A stretch of 34,071 nt of DNA from an uncultured bacterium (lineage in GTDB: Bacteria; Patescibacteriota; Minisyncoccia; Phycocordibacterales; DATDWN01): positions 1 through 34,071 of the forward strand of contig CAIQCQ010000003.1 in the NCBI GenBank assembly GCA_903870365.1. Direction: 5' to 3'. Below the pieces are notes generated by a model. The model was not told the DNA's origin and ran no database searches. It worked only from the letters and a program-made list of their open reading frames with translations. Below, piece after piece: positions 7,794 to 15,510 of this stretch. Each line of letters starts with the position of its first letter. Position 1 is the stretch's first letter. The translations under genes and the position numbers were made by a program.

Positions 7794-7817
7794 ATCCCCG
7801 CCTTCGCGAGGATGACA
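7794..7817. repeat. Dispersed palindromic repeat copy (ATCCCCGC-type)
   Basis: ATCCCCGC (7794-7801) and GCGAGGAT (7806-7813) pair with one mismatch and are followed by GACAG. It is the same kind of element as at 8686-8715, with partial relatives at about 7720-7780 and 31104-31235. Confidence 0.7.
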
Positions 7818-7837
7818 GAGAGGGATTTCGATACCTT

Positions 7838-8653
7838 TTACTTCAAAACTGAGTCCAAAGCTTGTTCAAAGGCTGCTGTTGGTTGGGCACCAGCAAGGAA
7901 TACATTACCATTTGAAAGCATCACCACATTTTGACCAGACTGTTCTGCTTGCTTGATAGTAGTGACATCTACATTGGTATCACTGTTTTTTACAATAGCA
8001 AAACTTGGAGTACCCTGGATACCGATAGAGCTACCCAGTGCTTCGTCTGCAGCCACCACAGCTTTTGTCTCATGATTGTCGAGACATTGATTAAACACCG
8101 TCATGTTCAAACCAATAGCACTTGCATATGACTTGAGACTGGTAACATCGAGACCAGTACCATCACCCTGACCTTTGGTATATAGAGTTTCAAAATATGG
8201 TTCAAATTGACCTTGGCGACTGGCACACTCTGCAGCTTCAGAAGAAATCTCGGCGTTTACGTGAATCTGAGTGAGTGGGAATTGTCGAAAAACAAGACGA
8301 ATTTTACCAGTATCTATGTATGTTGACTTGAGGGTAGCAAAAGACTGCTGGAAAAATTGTTTACAATATGGACACTGGAAGTCACCAAATTCATACACAG
8401 TGACCGGGGCATTTGGGTTACCAATAGATGGCTGGTCTGCGCGGTCAGTCAGTTTTATATTTTGAGCAGGCAAGGCTTTTTGACCTGGTATCGCAGCACT
8501 ACCCCCTACCCCACCATGTGTGACGATGAATGCACCTGCAATAACACTGATCGCTATCAGAATGCCTGCAATCATAACGCTCGATGCTACTGTATTATTT
8601 CCAAAAAAATTTGTAAGCTCGACTTTCGATTGTTTTACTTCTTGTTCTTCCAT
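7838..8653 (-). CDS. Membrane-anchored DsbA-like thiol oxidoreductase
   Basis: A 271-aa protein of the DsbA/Thioredoxin_4 group. Residues about 22-45 form one transmembrane anchor after a short cytosolic start, then a linker leads to the thioredoxin fold. The CPYC redox pair is at C94-C97 in 'FGDFQCPYCKQF', and the cis-proline loop is 'GIQGTPSFAI'. Two further cysteines lie in the helical insertion ('AAECAS', 'FNQCLD'). The family makes or shuffles disulfides in exported proteins; likely clients here include the lysozyme-like protein and the trypsin-like protease, both of which have cysteines outside the membrane. No Shine-Dalgarno precedes the ATG. The gene lies between two palindromic repeats and precedes the lysozyme-like gene on the same strand, about 415 nt apart. 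Confidence 0.92.
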   Translation of the reverse strand: MEEQEVKQSKVELTNFFGNNTVASSVMIAGILIAISVIAGAFIVTHGGVGGSAAIPGQKALPAQNIKLTDRADQPSIGNPNAPVTVYEFGDFQCPYCKQFFQQSFATLKSTYIDTGKIRLVFRQFPLTQIHVNAEISSEAAECASRQGQFEPYFETLYTKGQGDGTGLDVTSLKSYASAIGLNMTVFNQCLDNHETKAVVAADEALGSSIGIQGTPSFAIVKNSDTNVDVTTIKQAEQSGQNVVMLSNGNVFLAGAQPTAAFEQALDSVLK

Positions 8654-8685
8654 GTGTTTTTGTTTATTTAAAAATTAAACCCCGT

Positions 8686-8715
8686 CTGTCATTCCCACGA
8701 AAGTGGGGATGACAG
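8686..8715. repeat. Dispersed GTCATTCCC palindrome
   Basis: CTGTCATTCCCAC (8686-8698) and GTGGGGATGACAG (8703-8715) form a 13-bp stem with one mismatch and a GAAA tetraloop, exactly filling the gap between the dnaJ stop and the DsbA-like start. Several relatives occur in the window, so it is a repeat family as well as a likely transcript-ending hairpin. Confidence 0.85.
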
Positions 8716-8718
8716 AAA

Positions 8719-9849
8719 TTACAGTCCTTCTCGCCGCAATTCCTCCACTTTTGCTTTGGCTGACTTGGACAACTTTTCAGGTATAACAATATCCACTTTG
8801 ACCAAAATGTTTCCCCGACGACCCTTTGCATCACTACCGATTGGTACACCATTACCGGTGATTTTTAAAAACTGTCCGTGGCGAATACCCTCAGGGATTT
8901 TCATATTAACGTCGCCATCCAATGTCTTGATGACATACGTCGCACCAAGCAAAGCGTCGGTCAATTTTACCTTGAGGTCCATGACCAAGTCATTACCCTC
9001 TTTTCGAAACATCGGGTGCTTTTTAACATACACTTTTATATACAAATCACCCGGAGTGCCACCGGCCACCGCCTCACCTCCGCCAGACAGACGGATCATT
9101 TCTCCATTTTCAATGCCTGGTGGAATTTTAACTTTGATTTCTGATTGGCGCTTGAGTACACCATTACCTTTGCAGACATGACATTTTACTTTTGGTACCT
9201 TGCCACTACCCTTACACGTCTCACATGTTTTTGTGGTTTCAAATTGACCAAGAATAGAGCGTTTGACTTCACGCAAAGCACCCTTGCCGTTACAGGTAGC
9301 ACAAGTCATCATCTCACTACCCTTTTCTGCACCACTACCAGCGCAATTATCACAGACAGACATTTTGTTTAGCAGCATGACACGATCCACACCAAAAACT
9401 GCATCCTCAAAAGAAAGTTCAATATCGACAGAAATATCCCTACCCCGAGCCTGTTGTCTGCCACGACCTCGACCGCCACCAAACACATCACCAAAGATGT
9501 CTCCAAGATCAAATTCAAACTGTGCTCCATTGCCACCTTGCGTAAACTGAGAGAAATCAAAACCATCAAAACCTTGGCCACCAAAACCACCGCCGTATCC
9601 CCCACCCTGTCCCCCACCCCTGTTGTAAAAATCATTTGCATTTGCCCCCACAGAGCCAAACTGGTCGTACTGTGCACGTTTATTTTCATCTGACAATACC
9701 GAATAAGCCTCGTTTAATTCCTTAAACTTTTCTGCGTCACCACCCTTGTCTGGGTGATGCTTGTGCGCAAGCGTTCGAAAGGCTTTTTTGATTTCATCCT
9801 TTCCCGCTGACTTCCCTACCCCCAAAATGTCATAATAGTTTTTTGCCAT
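8719..9849 (-). CDS. dnaJ: Chaperone DnaJ (Hsp40)
   Basis: Full-length type I DnaJ, 376 aa. J domain at residues 1-70 with the HPD motif at 32-34 for stimulating the ATPase of DnaK; G/F-rich linker at about 78-130; four CxxCxGxG zinc repeats at about 166-230 ([32 protein letters not shown]); C-terminal substrate-binding beta domains from about 235 to the end. All zinc ligands are present. The protein acts in the cytosol, delivering unfolded clients to DnaK. No dnaK or grpE is in the window, so it is not in the usual chaperone operon. No Shine-Dalgarno is visible; a TATAAT box lies 24-29 nt upstream of the start. Confidence 0.98.
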   Translation of the reverse strand: MAKNYYDILGVGKSAGKDEIKKAFRTLAHKHHPDKGGDAEKFKELNEAYSVLSDENKRAQYDQFGSVGANANDFYNRGGGQGGGYGGGFGGQGFDGFDFSQFTQGGNGAQFEFDLGDIFGDVFGGGRGRGRQQARGRDISVDIELSFEDAVFGVDRVMLLNKMSVCDNCAGSGAEKGSEMMTCATCNGKGALREVKRSILGQFETTKTCETCKGSGKVPKVKCHVCKGNGVLKRQSEIKVKIPPGIENGEMIRLSGGGEAVAGGTPGDLYIKVYVKKHPMFRKEGNDLVMDLKVKLTDALLGATYVIKTLDGDVNMKIPEGIRHGQFLKITGNGVPIGSDAKGRRGNILVKVDIVIPEKLSKSAKAKVEELRREGL

Positions 9850-9872
9850 CTCGTTAGAGTTATATGTAATAA

Positions 9873-9878
9873 ATTATA
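9873..9878 (-). promoter_or_regulatory. Putative -10 box of dnaJ
   Basis: TATAAT on the minus strand (plus-strand ATTATA) upstream of the dnaJ ATG at 9849. No clear -35 hexamer and no CIRCE-type inverted repeat is visible, so heat-shock control by HrcA is not supported. Confidence 0.4.
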
Positions 9879-10005
9879 ATTAAATACAATGGCAGCTCCC
9901 CTCAAAATTTTCTCATGCTACAAATTATTTGTAAAATTCCAACAGGACCATGTGGGTATATTAACATATTTTCAAAATATCAAAAAGTAATATATTAAGA
10001 TACAC

Positions 10006-10127
10006 GAACTTTCAGATTTGAGGCAAGATCTAGGCGAAAGCCGATTCAGACTCGGAGACGTATTAGATATACGGCGGAGAGGATGAATTAAGCTTTCAAC
10101 AACGATGTTGCCCAAATGTGGAAGTTC
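10006..10127. ncRNA. 122-nt fold-back element, candidate structured RNA or MITE-like repeat
   Basis: The ends pair: GAACTTTCAGATTTGAGGCAA at 10006-10026 (written 5' to 3') with the complement of 10108-10127, giving helices of about 6, 5 and 5 bp with small bulges. Inside, GAAAGC and ATTC on the left pair with GAAT and GCTTTC on the right, and CGTAT-tagat-ATACG forms an apical hairpin flanked by two CGGAGA copies. The right end touches the stop codon of the alkA gene. The nested pairing suggests a folded RNA or a fold-back transposable relic; the transcribed strand is not known. Confidence 0.55.
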
Positions 10128-10768
10128 TACCAATCACTGTCACCACTATCGACGGCGCGCCAGAGATACCAGCAGGCAACAGTACGGTACGGCGACCACA
10201 CCTTGGCCAGTTTTTCCATTTTCTTTGCACCAGGTAAACTACGCATCTTGAATACTTTTTGAAAGCCTTTTTGAATACCCAAGTCCCCTGTCGGCAACAC
10301 ATCTGGTCGATGCAAGGTAAACATCAAAAACATATCTGCTGTCCACCGACCAATACCTTTGACTGCAATCAAATGTTCGCGGATGGATTCGTCTGTCATT
10401 GTTTCAAAATGTTGCGGATCAACCGTGCCATCAAGAAATTTTTCTGCTAGATCACGAAGGTACCCCGTCTTTTGTCCTGAAATCCCCACACTTTTAAATT
10501 GTTCACTTTCTAACTTTAAAACTAATTTTGGTGTGGGTTTTTTGTTTGTAAACAACACATGGAAGCGAGCCAAAATAGTGCCAGCTGCTTTGCCAGACAG
10601 TTGTTGGTAAATGATTGAACGCACCAACGCTTCAAACGGGTCAGCTTGATTGAGATCTCGTCCTTCATTTTTCAAAAAATCCGGTCGCGGCGAAGCATCA
10701 ATAACTTTCTTCAAGCGTTCATCTTGGCTCAGGTGCGTAATGGCTTTGGTGATGTCTTGGGATTTCAT
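10127..10768 (-). CDS. DNA-3-methyladenine glycosylase II (AlkA type, HhH-GPD)
   Basis: A 213-aa HhH-GPD base-excision glycosylase. The helix-hairpin-helix is seen in 'LIAVKGIGRWTADMFLMF', followed by the catalytic aspartate in 'LPTGDLGIQKGF'. It removes alkylated purines such as 3-methyladenine from DNA. The N-terminal substrate domain of E. coli AlkA is missing, as in the short forms common in bacteria. The frame opens at 10849, but I placed the start at the ATG at 10768 because homologues begin near MKSQDITKAI and the upstream 27 residues are low-complexity AT-rich coding. No Shine-Dalgarno. The stop abuts the fold-back element at 10006-10127, and a tRNA-like remnant lies upstream. Confidence 0.9.
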   Translation of the reverse strand: MKSQDITKAITHLSQDERLKKVIDASPRPDFLKNEGRDLNQADPFEALVRSIIYQQLSGKAAGTILARFHVLFTNKKPTPKLVLKLESEQFKSVGISGQKTGYLRDLAEKFLDGTVDPQHFETMTDESIREHLIAVKGIGRWTADMFLMFTLHRPDVLPTGDLGIQKGFQKVFKMRSLPGAKKMEKLAKVWSPYRTVACWYLWRAVDSGDSDW

Positions 10769-10844
10769 ATTTTGATTATAACAAAATTTCCTGAGATTAT
10801 TTTTTACTAAATCAAAAAATAATGATACAGTTTGAAAGTATTTT

Positions 10845-10915
10845 GGCATTATCGTCTAATGGTTAAAATGGGGGCTTTGAGAGGTGAGGTTGGGATGGGA
10901 CCCAACCGCAAGACC
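10845..10915 (+). pseudogene. Degenerate tRNA-Glu-like 5' half fused to a dispersed repeat
   Basis: GGCATTATCGTCTAATGGTT (10845-10864) matches the start of the intact tRNA-Glu (GGCCTTATCGTCTAACGGTT at 11014) with two differences; after that the anticodon arm does not pair and no TTCGA T-loop is present. From 10891 to 10915 the sequence instead resembles, on the opposite strand, the repeat at 31181-31206 (core TGGGACCCA then AAGACC). It is not a functional tRNA. Confidence 0.6.
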
Positions 10916-10982
10916 TGTGATAGTTTTTTATGAATGAAACGAAATAAAAAACAGAACAGGTGTACTGCTCCTGTAAGGAGCA
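10913..10982. repeat. Two hairpins upstream of tRNA-Glu
   Basis: ACCTGT (10913-10918) pairs with ACAGGT (10956-10961), and within it GTTTTTTAT (10923-10931) pairs exactly with ATAAAAAAC (10944-10952). A second hairpin is TGCTCC-tgtaa-GGAGCA at 10966-10982. They may belong to the leader of the tRNA transcript or be relics of earlier integrations at the same site. Confidence 0.55.
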
Positions 10983-11013
10983 AAACGGGTTCATAAAATT
11001 TAGTTGATTAATT

Positions 11014-11088
11014 GGCCTTATCGTCTAACGGTTAGGACGGAGCCTTCTCAAGGCTCAAATCCGGGTTCGATTCCCGGTAAGGTCACCA
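11014..11088 (+). tRNA. tRNA-Glu (anticodon CTC), CCA encoded
   Basis: Cloverleaf: acceptor GGCCTTA pairs with TAAGGTC (one G-U); D arm with GGTTAGGAC; anticodon stem GAGCC/GGCTC with loop TTCTCAA, anticodon CTC at 11047-11049, reading GAG; T arm CCGGG-TTCGATT-CCCGG; discriminator A at 11085 and encoded CCA at 11086-11088. The 3' half is antisense to the end of the serine integrase gene, so this tRNA is the integration target. Confidence 0.95.
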
Positions 11089-12736
11089 AGTCTGATTTTG
11101 TAGGTGTAAATGTCGAAGATAGCTTGAAAACATAGGACAATTTAGGTGTTCCACTAACTATTTCTTGATAGGTAGGCATTTTTTCGAATACCAAGTTGAA
11201 TAGATCACCTTGAATGCTTAAATCCTTTGGGTTTAGGAGGATTTTTGCTGGGTGTTCCATTATTGCTTTCACTTCACGGATATAAGATTTGATATCATCC
11301 TCATCGATCTCTATTTTGGTTCGTACCCCTTTGGCCTTGTTGATCTGAATCTCAAGGTCTTCTATCTCACGCTCAAACTTTTCTCGTACAATAGCACTTT
11401 TGGTTGTCTCAAGGGCTTCCATTTTTGAGGCTTGCTGAGTTTTAAGGTCTGCAATACTCTGGTGTATGTTTCCTGATTGTCTCACAACCTCCTTTTCCCG
11501 CTTTCTGTATTTATTCAAAAGTGTAGCTTCGAATCCATCAAGGAGTTCTGGCACAAACTCTAAACTGTCAATATATTTTTTTACCGCGGTATCAAAGTCA
11601 TTCTTGGGAATGCCTAGATATTTATGCTTTCGTGCACAGTGATAAACTGGAAATCCTTTTTTTGATTTACCACTCGGGGAACTTCCAAGAAATGCTTTAT
11701 TACAGACTGGACAGAGAATACACTTGTATGGAAATAATGGGTTGTTTTTCATTCGTCTTTTACCATCTGTTCCAAATCGTCGGCCTTTGACCAGTTCGAG
11801 ACTCCCGTCAGGATTTTGCATTATGGCAAGTTTACCTTGATTGGCACGGTTAAATGTCTCAATTGAGACAAGTCCATCATATTGAGCTCTGACAGGTTTG
11901 TTATGTGTCCATTTTTCACATAGCACACCTGCGTAGATGGTATTTATGATAACAGTTTGTAGTTGTTTGATTGTAAGTGGTAATCCACCTGTGCGCCCGA
12001 TTATTTTCTTCTTATCTTTACTGTATTTATTTTGAAATGCTGAATGATAGCCCATAGCATTCACTCTCTCTACTATTTTTTGATCAGATAGCCCTTGTGC
12101 CCTGAGATCAAACATCGCAACATAGAACCCTGCACGATCTTCATCAGGTACTTGGATTGTTTTATGTTTACCATCTACGAATATTTTTTTATTCTTATAT
12201 CCGTCAGATGGCCGTCTGGTACGGTATCCTTGTTGAGTAAGTCTGACTTCTTGACCAATCATTCTAGTAAGAATACCTGTTACTTCTTGTTGTGCGACGG
12301 TAGCAAGAACACCCTCTGTGATAGCACTTGGTTCATATTTACTCCAGGGGTAACTCATACCTACATCCTCTAGTGTGTTAATTGATGGCTGGATAACACC
12401 ATTAGTATCAACCATTGTTACATGGTATTTGGCGAGCTCAGATTTCATTCTCTCATACTCACCATTACCTGCCCGAGTCGCTCGATCAATGGACTTGAAG
12501 ACATAATAACTCACCAGACCAGGATGTGATTTTATAAAAGTAAGGATTGCCTCAAAATCCTCTCTATCAGTTTTTCTACCAGATATTGCAGTTGACCAGA
12601 CTTTTCCATTAGGAACAATGTTCCATCCTTTATTTACAGCGTAGGCTCTGATTGATTCTTCCTGTCTCTCGAGACTTTCTCCTTCAGTTTGCTTGAGAGA
12701 GCTCACTCTGCATTGGACTACACAGTTCTTTTCCAT
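11048..12736 (-). CDS. Large serine recombinase (integrase) ending inside tRNA-Glu
   Basis: A 562-aa large serine recombinase. The N-terminal resolvase domain (about residues 1-150) has the nucleophile region 'CRVSSLKQTEGESLERQEESI'; a recombinase domain follows, then a zinc ribbon starting CILCPVC with a later HCARKH, and a coiled coil rich in K, E and Q at about 400-480. I chose the ATG at 12736 because GGAG stands nine nt before it; an ATG 18 nt upstream is possible. The last 12 residues (VTLPGIEPGFEP) and the stop codon are the antisense of the tRNA-Glu 3' half, with the TGA opposite the anticodon loop. Its 5' end overlaps the small gene at 12684-12962. Confidence 0.93.
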   Translation of the reverse strand: MEKNCVVQCRVSSLKQTEGESLERQEESIRAYAVNKGWNIVPNGKVWSTAISGRKTDREDFEAILTFIKSHPGLVSYYVFKSIDRATRAGNGEYERMKSELAKYHVTMVDTNGVIQPSINTLEDVGMSYPWSKYEPSAITEGVLATVAQQEVTGILTRMIGQEVRLTQQGYRTRRPSDGYKNKKIFVDGKHKTIQVPDEDRAGFYVAMFDLRAQGLSDQKIVERVNAMGYHSAFQNKYSKDKKKIIGRTGGLPLTIKQLQTVIINTIYAGVLCEKWTHNKPVRAQYDGLVSIETFNRANQGKLAIMQNPDGSLELVKGRRFGTDGKRRMKNNPLFPYKCILCPVCNKAFLGSSPSGKSKKGFPVYHCARKHKYLGIPKNDFDTAVKKYIDSLEFVPELLDGFEATLLNKYRKREKEVVRQSGNIHQSIADLKTQQASKMEALETTKSAIVREKFEREIEDLEIQINKAKGVRTKIEIDEDDIKSYIREVKAIMEHPAKILLNPKDLSIQGDLFNLVFEKMPTYQEIVSGTPKLSYVFKLSSTFTPTKSDLVTLPGIEPGFEP

Positions 12737-12962
12737 TTTTATTTTCTCCATCATATATTTCTTCTACTACATTATGCGCTTTTCTGTTATAAAGCCAACT
12801 GTCAAATATCACATCTGCCATTTGGTCAAAAATCACTCGGATCTTTTCGATCTGTTCGTCTGAATATTTTTGTGCACCTACTCCAAGTGATTTTTTGAAA
12901 TCATCGAATGATAGTTCTGTATCAGAGTATGCAACAATCTTTTTTGGGTGTTCCTCATTCAC
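12684..12962 (-). CDS. Small acidic protein overlapping the integrase start
   Basis: A 92-aa frame starting with GTG at 12962. The centre 'YSDEQIEKIRVIFDQMADVIFDSWLYN' is predicted helical, as in small proteins often encoded just upstream of CPR serine recombinases; I cannot name a family. It overlaps the integrase start by 53 nt, suggesting translational coupling and perhaps a role as recombination directionality factor or regulator, which is inference. No Shine-Dalgarno is visible. The overlap with a clear coding region means only about the first 75 residues are free of shadowing. Confidence 0.55.
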   Translation of the reverse strand: MNEEHPKKIVAYSDTELSFDDFKKSLGVGAQKYSDEQIEKIRVIFDQMADVIFDSWLYNRKAHNVVEEIYDGENKNGKELCSPMQSELSQAN

Positions 12963-13071
12963 CCATTTAGTGTATAAATATAAGTGCTACAGCAGATATA
13001 CAGCAAAGCTACGGCAACATGGGAAATAAATCACTAAATCTCGAAGACTATGGATAATCTATCAACAGTAG

Positions 13072-13758
13072 CTATGGTGTGCTTTTATATTTCTTGATTT
13101 TTATCTTTTTTCCTAGTCCATAACCTTCTCCTTGAATACTTTCGATAAAATCATCACCACTAAGTCCGAACGCTTGGTTGGCTTTTTTTCTTAGCTTAGA
13201 AATATCAGTAGCTATCGTTCGAGGGGATGTGCCCAAATGTCTGGCAAACTCATCAGTTTTTGTAAAACCCTTATTCTCTGAGAACCATTCCAAAATACGA
13301 TACTGGAGTGCTCCCGATGTAAGTTCCAATCTGCAATCTTTGCCGGCTATTTGCGAAGTTAACTCTCGAGCATCGAGCCAAAATATGCCTGAATCATCAG
13401 CGACACTTACACTTTTTTCAGAATATTTAATCCACCAAAATACATCTTCAATGCCACTGCCATCGGAATCGATATTGTGAACTTCTCTCAGGAAATATTG
13501 ATCATGTCTGTCTTCTTCATATTTAAGTTCTTTTAGCTTAAATCTCCCTTGGGTGAGTTGGTCTAAGTTAGCAAGTAGAGAAAGCACCTCATTTGTTTCC
13601 ATATCTCTCGCAATCAATGGATAGTTTCTTTTTAGGTCATACCACATGTAAAACTGGAGAGATATTCCATCCTTTAATTCACCTCTTTTTTTCAATTTTT
13701 CCACCCTATTTTCTAGGATTTCTAGAATAGCTTTCTGGGCCAACTCCTCATTTGTCAT
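13072..13758 (-). CDS. Winged-helix transcriptional regulator
   Basis: A 228-aa protein with a C-terminal winged helix related to the OmpR/PhoB effector domain: 'FTKTDEFARHLGTSPRTIATDISKLRKKAN' gives the helix-turn-helix and 'IESIQGEGYGLG' the wing, at about residues 150-220. The first 140 residues are not a receiver domain (no conserved Asp phosphoacceptor pattern) and I cannot assign them; they are charged, with 'EDVFWWIKYSEK' and 'SVSVADDSG'. It likely binds DNA as a local regulator, perhaps of the integrase module downstream on the same strand, or of the divergent structured RNA and protease transcript that begins about 70 nt from its start codon. Confidence 0.7.
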   Translation of the reverse strand: MTNEELAQKAILEILENRVEKLKKRGELKDGISLQFYMWYDLKRNYPLIARDMETNEVLSLLANLDQLTQGRFKLKELKYEEDRHDQYFLREVHNIDSDGSGIEDVFWWIKYSEKSVSVADDSGIFWLDARELTSQIAGKDCRLELTSGALQYRILEWFSENKGFTKTDEFARHLGTSPRTIATDISKLRKKANQAFGLSGDDFIESIQGEGYGLGKKIKIKKYKSTP

Positions 13759-13791
13759 ATACCACTAATCGTATCATTTTTATTTGAGACT

Positions 13792-13819
13792 TTATACCCA
13801 CGGCTCGCTATGGTATTAT
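13792..13819 (+). promoter_or_regulatory. Putative extended -10 promoter of the structured leader
   Basis: TATTAT at 13814-13819 preceded by TGG, that is an extended -10 (TGnTATTAT). A weak -35, TTATAC at 13792-13797, stands 16 nt away. Transcription would start near 13826, just before the folded region. Confidence 0.45.
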
Positions 13820-13825
13820 GTAATC

Positions 13826-13981
13826 ACAACTGAATAAGCAGTAGCCTAAACCAGCGAGCAATCTCTGGCATGGTGAAAATCCGGTAAAAGATAAACAACC
13901 CAACATATAGGGCTACTTTTACCGGTCTCTGCGGGAAACTGCAGATGGAGGCTTCGGCTTCACCTATGTGTTGGGCTTTTT
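13826..13981 (+). ncRNA. Candidate pseudoknotted leader RNA or small RNA ending in a terminator
   Basis: Helices visible: GTAGCC (13841-13846) with GGCTAC (13911-13916); CCA/GAG with CTC/TGG as a local hairpin (13851-13868); CCGGTAAAAG (13881-13890) with CTTTTACCGG (13916-13925), 10 bp perfect; CCCAACATATAGG (13899-13911) with CCTATGTGTTGGG (13963-13975), 13 bp including one U-G, followed by C and five T; local hairpins TCTGC/GCAGA (13928-13945) and GAGGC-TTCG-GCTTC (13948-13961). The 10-bp and 13-bp helices cross, so they form an H-type pseudoknot or two exclusive states. No known riboswitch or ribozyme class is recognised. It ends 17 nt before the protease start codon. Confidence 0.7.
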
Positions 13982-13998
13982 GTATACCAACTATTTTT

Positions 13999-14889
13999 AT
14001 GGACAAGGAAGACAAATCAACATTTCACTTACAGTTCGCCCATCTTTTCTTTTTGATACTTATTTTTGTTTGTATCGGCTATTATTTTTTCAATCAATAC
14101 CAGAGTTCTCAGAATGTCCTCATCGCTGCTCAGCAACAGAAAATTGATACTACGGATCAACAATTAAAAGCTGTACAAGAAGAGGTCTCTCAGGCTCAAC
14201 AGTCAAACCAATCTACAGTGGATGATTCCACTATTGCTGCTGAATGGCAAAACCGAGTTGCAAAAGTCATTTGCACTTGGAACTACTCAAACGGTGAGAC
14301 ATACTCTGGTCTACAAGGTTCATCTCTTTTAATAAACTTGTCTGGTTATGGATTGGTTGCCGTCACAAACAAGCATGTGGTAACTGACAGTACCACTGGT
14401 AGTCCACTTGCTCCTAACACCTGTACAGTAGGAGTTTATGGGGTTGGAGCGCGTACAACAAATCTCAATTCTAGTCTTGATGTAGATACGACTCCAATCC
14501 ATTCACTGCGTGATTGGGATGTGGCATATATTTCTTTAGATGATACACACGCAAGCCAGCAAAGTGATAATAGCGTTTTCGACAAATCCGCTGCAGCACC
14601 TCTAAAAATATGTACCGACAATGAAGCACGTGTGGGAGATAAATTGATCGTCTTGGGTTACCCCGCAATCGGTACTGATCGAGGCATCACTGTGACGGAC
14701 GGCATTGTTTCAGGAATTGAATCCGATTATTACGTTACCTCTGCAAAGATTGATCATGGCAATTCTGGAGGCGCAGCCGTGCTTGTAAAAGATGACTGTT
14801 ATTTGGGTATACCAACATGGGTAGAAAATCTGGGTGGATTCGAATCTTTAGGGAGAATCCTCAAAGCGAGCTATATTCTTGGAAACTGA
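13999..14889 (+). CDS. Membrane-anchored trypsin-like serine protease
   Basis: A 296-aa S1/HtrA-like protease without a PDZ domain. From the ATG at 13999, residues about 9-31 form one membrane anchor, about 35-75 a Q-rich coiled coil, and the rest the chymotrypsin fold: His126 in 'TNKHVV', Asp174 in 'RDWDVAYI', Ser256 in 'DHGNSGGAA', so the triad is complete. Four cysteines lie on the outer side (C92, C142, C205, C267) and could form two disulfides, matching the DsbA-like protein encoded elsewhere in this window. The frame extends 54 nt upstream, but that part lies in the terminator of the structured RNA, so I reject it. Expression should depend on readthrough of that terminator or on a promoter after it. 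Confidence 0.9.
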   Translation: MDKEDKSTFHLQFAHLFFLILIFVCIGYYFFNQYQSSQNVLIAAQQQKIDTTDQQLKAVQEEVSQAQQSNQSTVDDSTIAAEWQNRVAKVICTWNYSNGETYSGLQGSSLLINLSGYGLVAVTNKHVVTDSTTGSPLAPNTCTVGVYGVGARTTNLNSSLDVDTTPIHSLRDWDVAYISLDDTHASQQSDNSVFDKSAAAPLKICTDNEARVGDKLIVLGYPAIGTDRGITVTDGIVSGIESDYYVTSAKIDHGNSGGAAVLVKDDCYLGIPTWVENLGGFESLGRILKASYILGN

Positions 14890-14965
14890 GAGGGAGATTA
14901 TGCCACACGAAGGCTCACAAAGCCCACACGATTGCTCACGTTCATACTATTTTTAAATAAGGTTA

Positions 14966-15460
14966 CTAAGGTCGAATAGGTTCATATTCACTCTCATCCG
15001 CCATAAAGCTCGATGCAGATCTGTGATTCGTCCACAGTGGGTTATTGGCCAGCAATATCTTTCTCTTTCGCATACCTCTGACATATCCCAATCGACAGCA
15101 TTTTCTGCACAGTGGAGACTCGAGTATGTTGTATTCATAGAGATATTTTACTCGTTCCTCACACCCATTACAGATAAAGTAGAAAAGGTATGCCTCTCTA
15201 TTCTTGAGATTCGAGGGTACGTAATCCACCTGTTGCTCATGCCAGTATGGCATACCGCTAAAGTCACTGATCGATTTGAAAGTAGTGTTTTTTGGGTTAT
15301 TGAGCAGTTCTTTGATTCTCAAGGCATCAAAGGCGCTATTTATCTTAGGAGGATAGGTCTCTTTCTTGGACAGCTCGAGTATAAAGATACGAAGATATTC
15401 TGTAATATCTTTTCTAGTCATTCCATCCAGTATTTCTCTGTTTTTATGTGAATATGTCAT
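14966..15460 (-). CDS. Zinc-ribbon protein of accessory type
   Basis: A 164-aa protein. The C-terminal half has 'YFICNGCEERVKYLY' followed 12 residues later by 'PLCRKCCRLGYVRGMRKRK', a CxxC...CxxC ribbon of the kind seen in small proteins of plasmids and integrated elements ('C..C...v..LY......CRkC..L.Y'). The N-terminal part is helical and unassigned. No catalytic motif is visible. It lies 51 nt behind the helicase gene on the same strand and may be its operon partner. DNA binding is the likely role, by family resemblance only. Confidence 0.65.
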   Translation of the reverse strand: MTYSHKNREILDGMTRKDITEYLRIFILELSKKETYPPKINSAFDALRIKELLNNPKNTTFKSISDFSGMPYWHEQQVDYVPSNLKNREAYLFYFICNGCEERVKYLYEYNILESPLCRKCCRLGYVRGMRKRKILLANNPLWTNHRSASSFMADESEYEPIRP

Positions 15461-15510
15461 GGGGAGAGGGAGGAATACGCCAAATCGCTACAAATCGTTA
15501 ACAGATGGTC

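Noticed and set aside
13871..13882. GGTGAAAATCC inside the structured leader, resembling a segment of cobalamin riboswitches
   Set aside because: The other conserved parts (GCCACTG box, AGCCAGGAGACC-type segment) are missing and the helices differ; short chance match.
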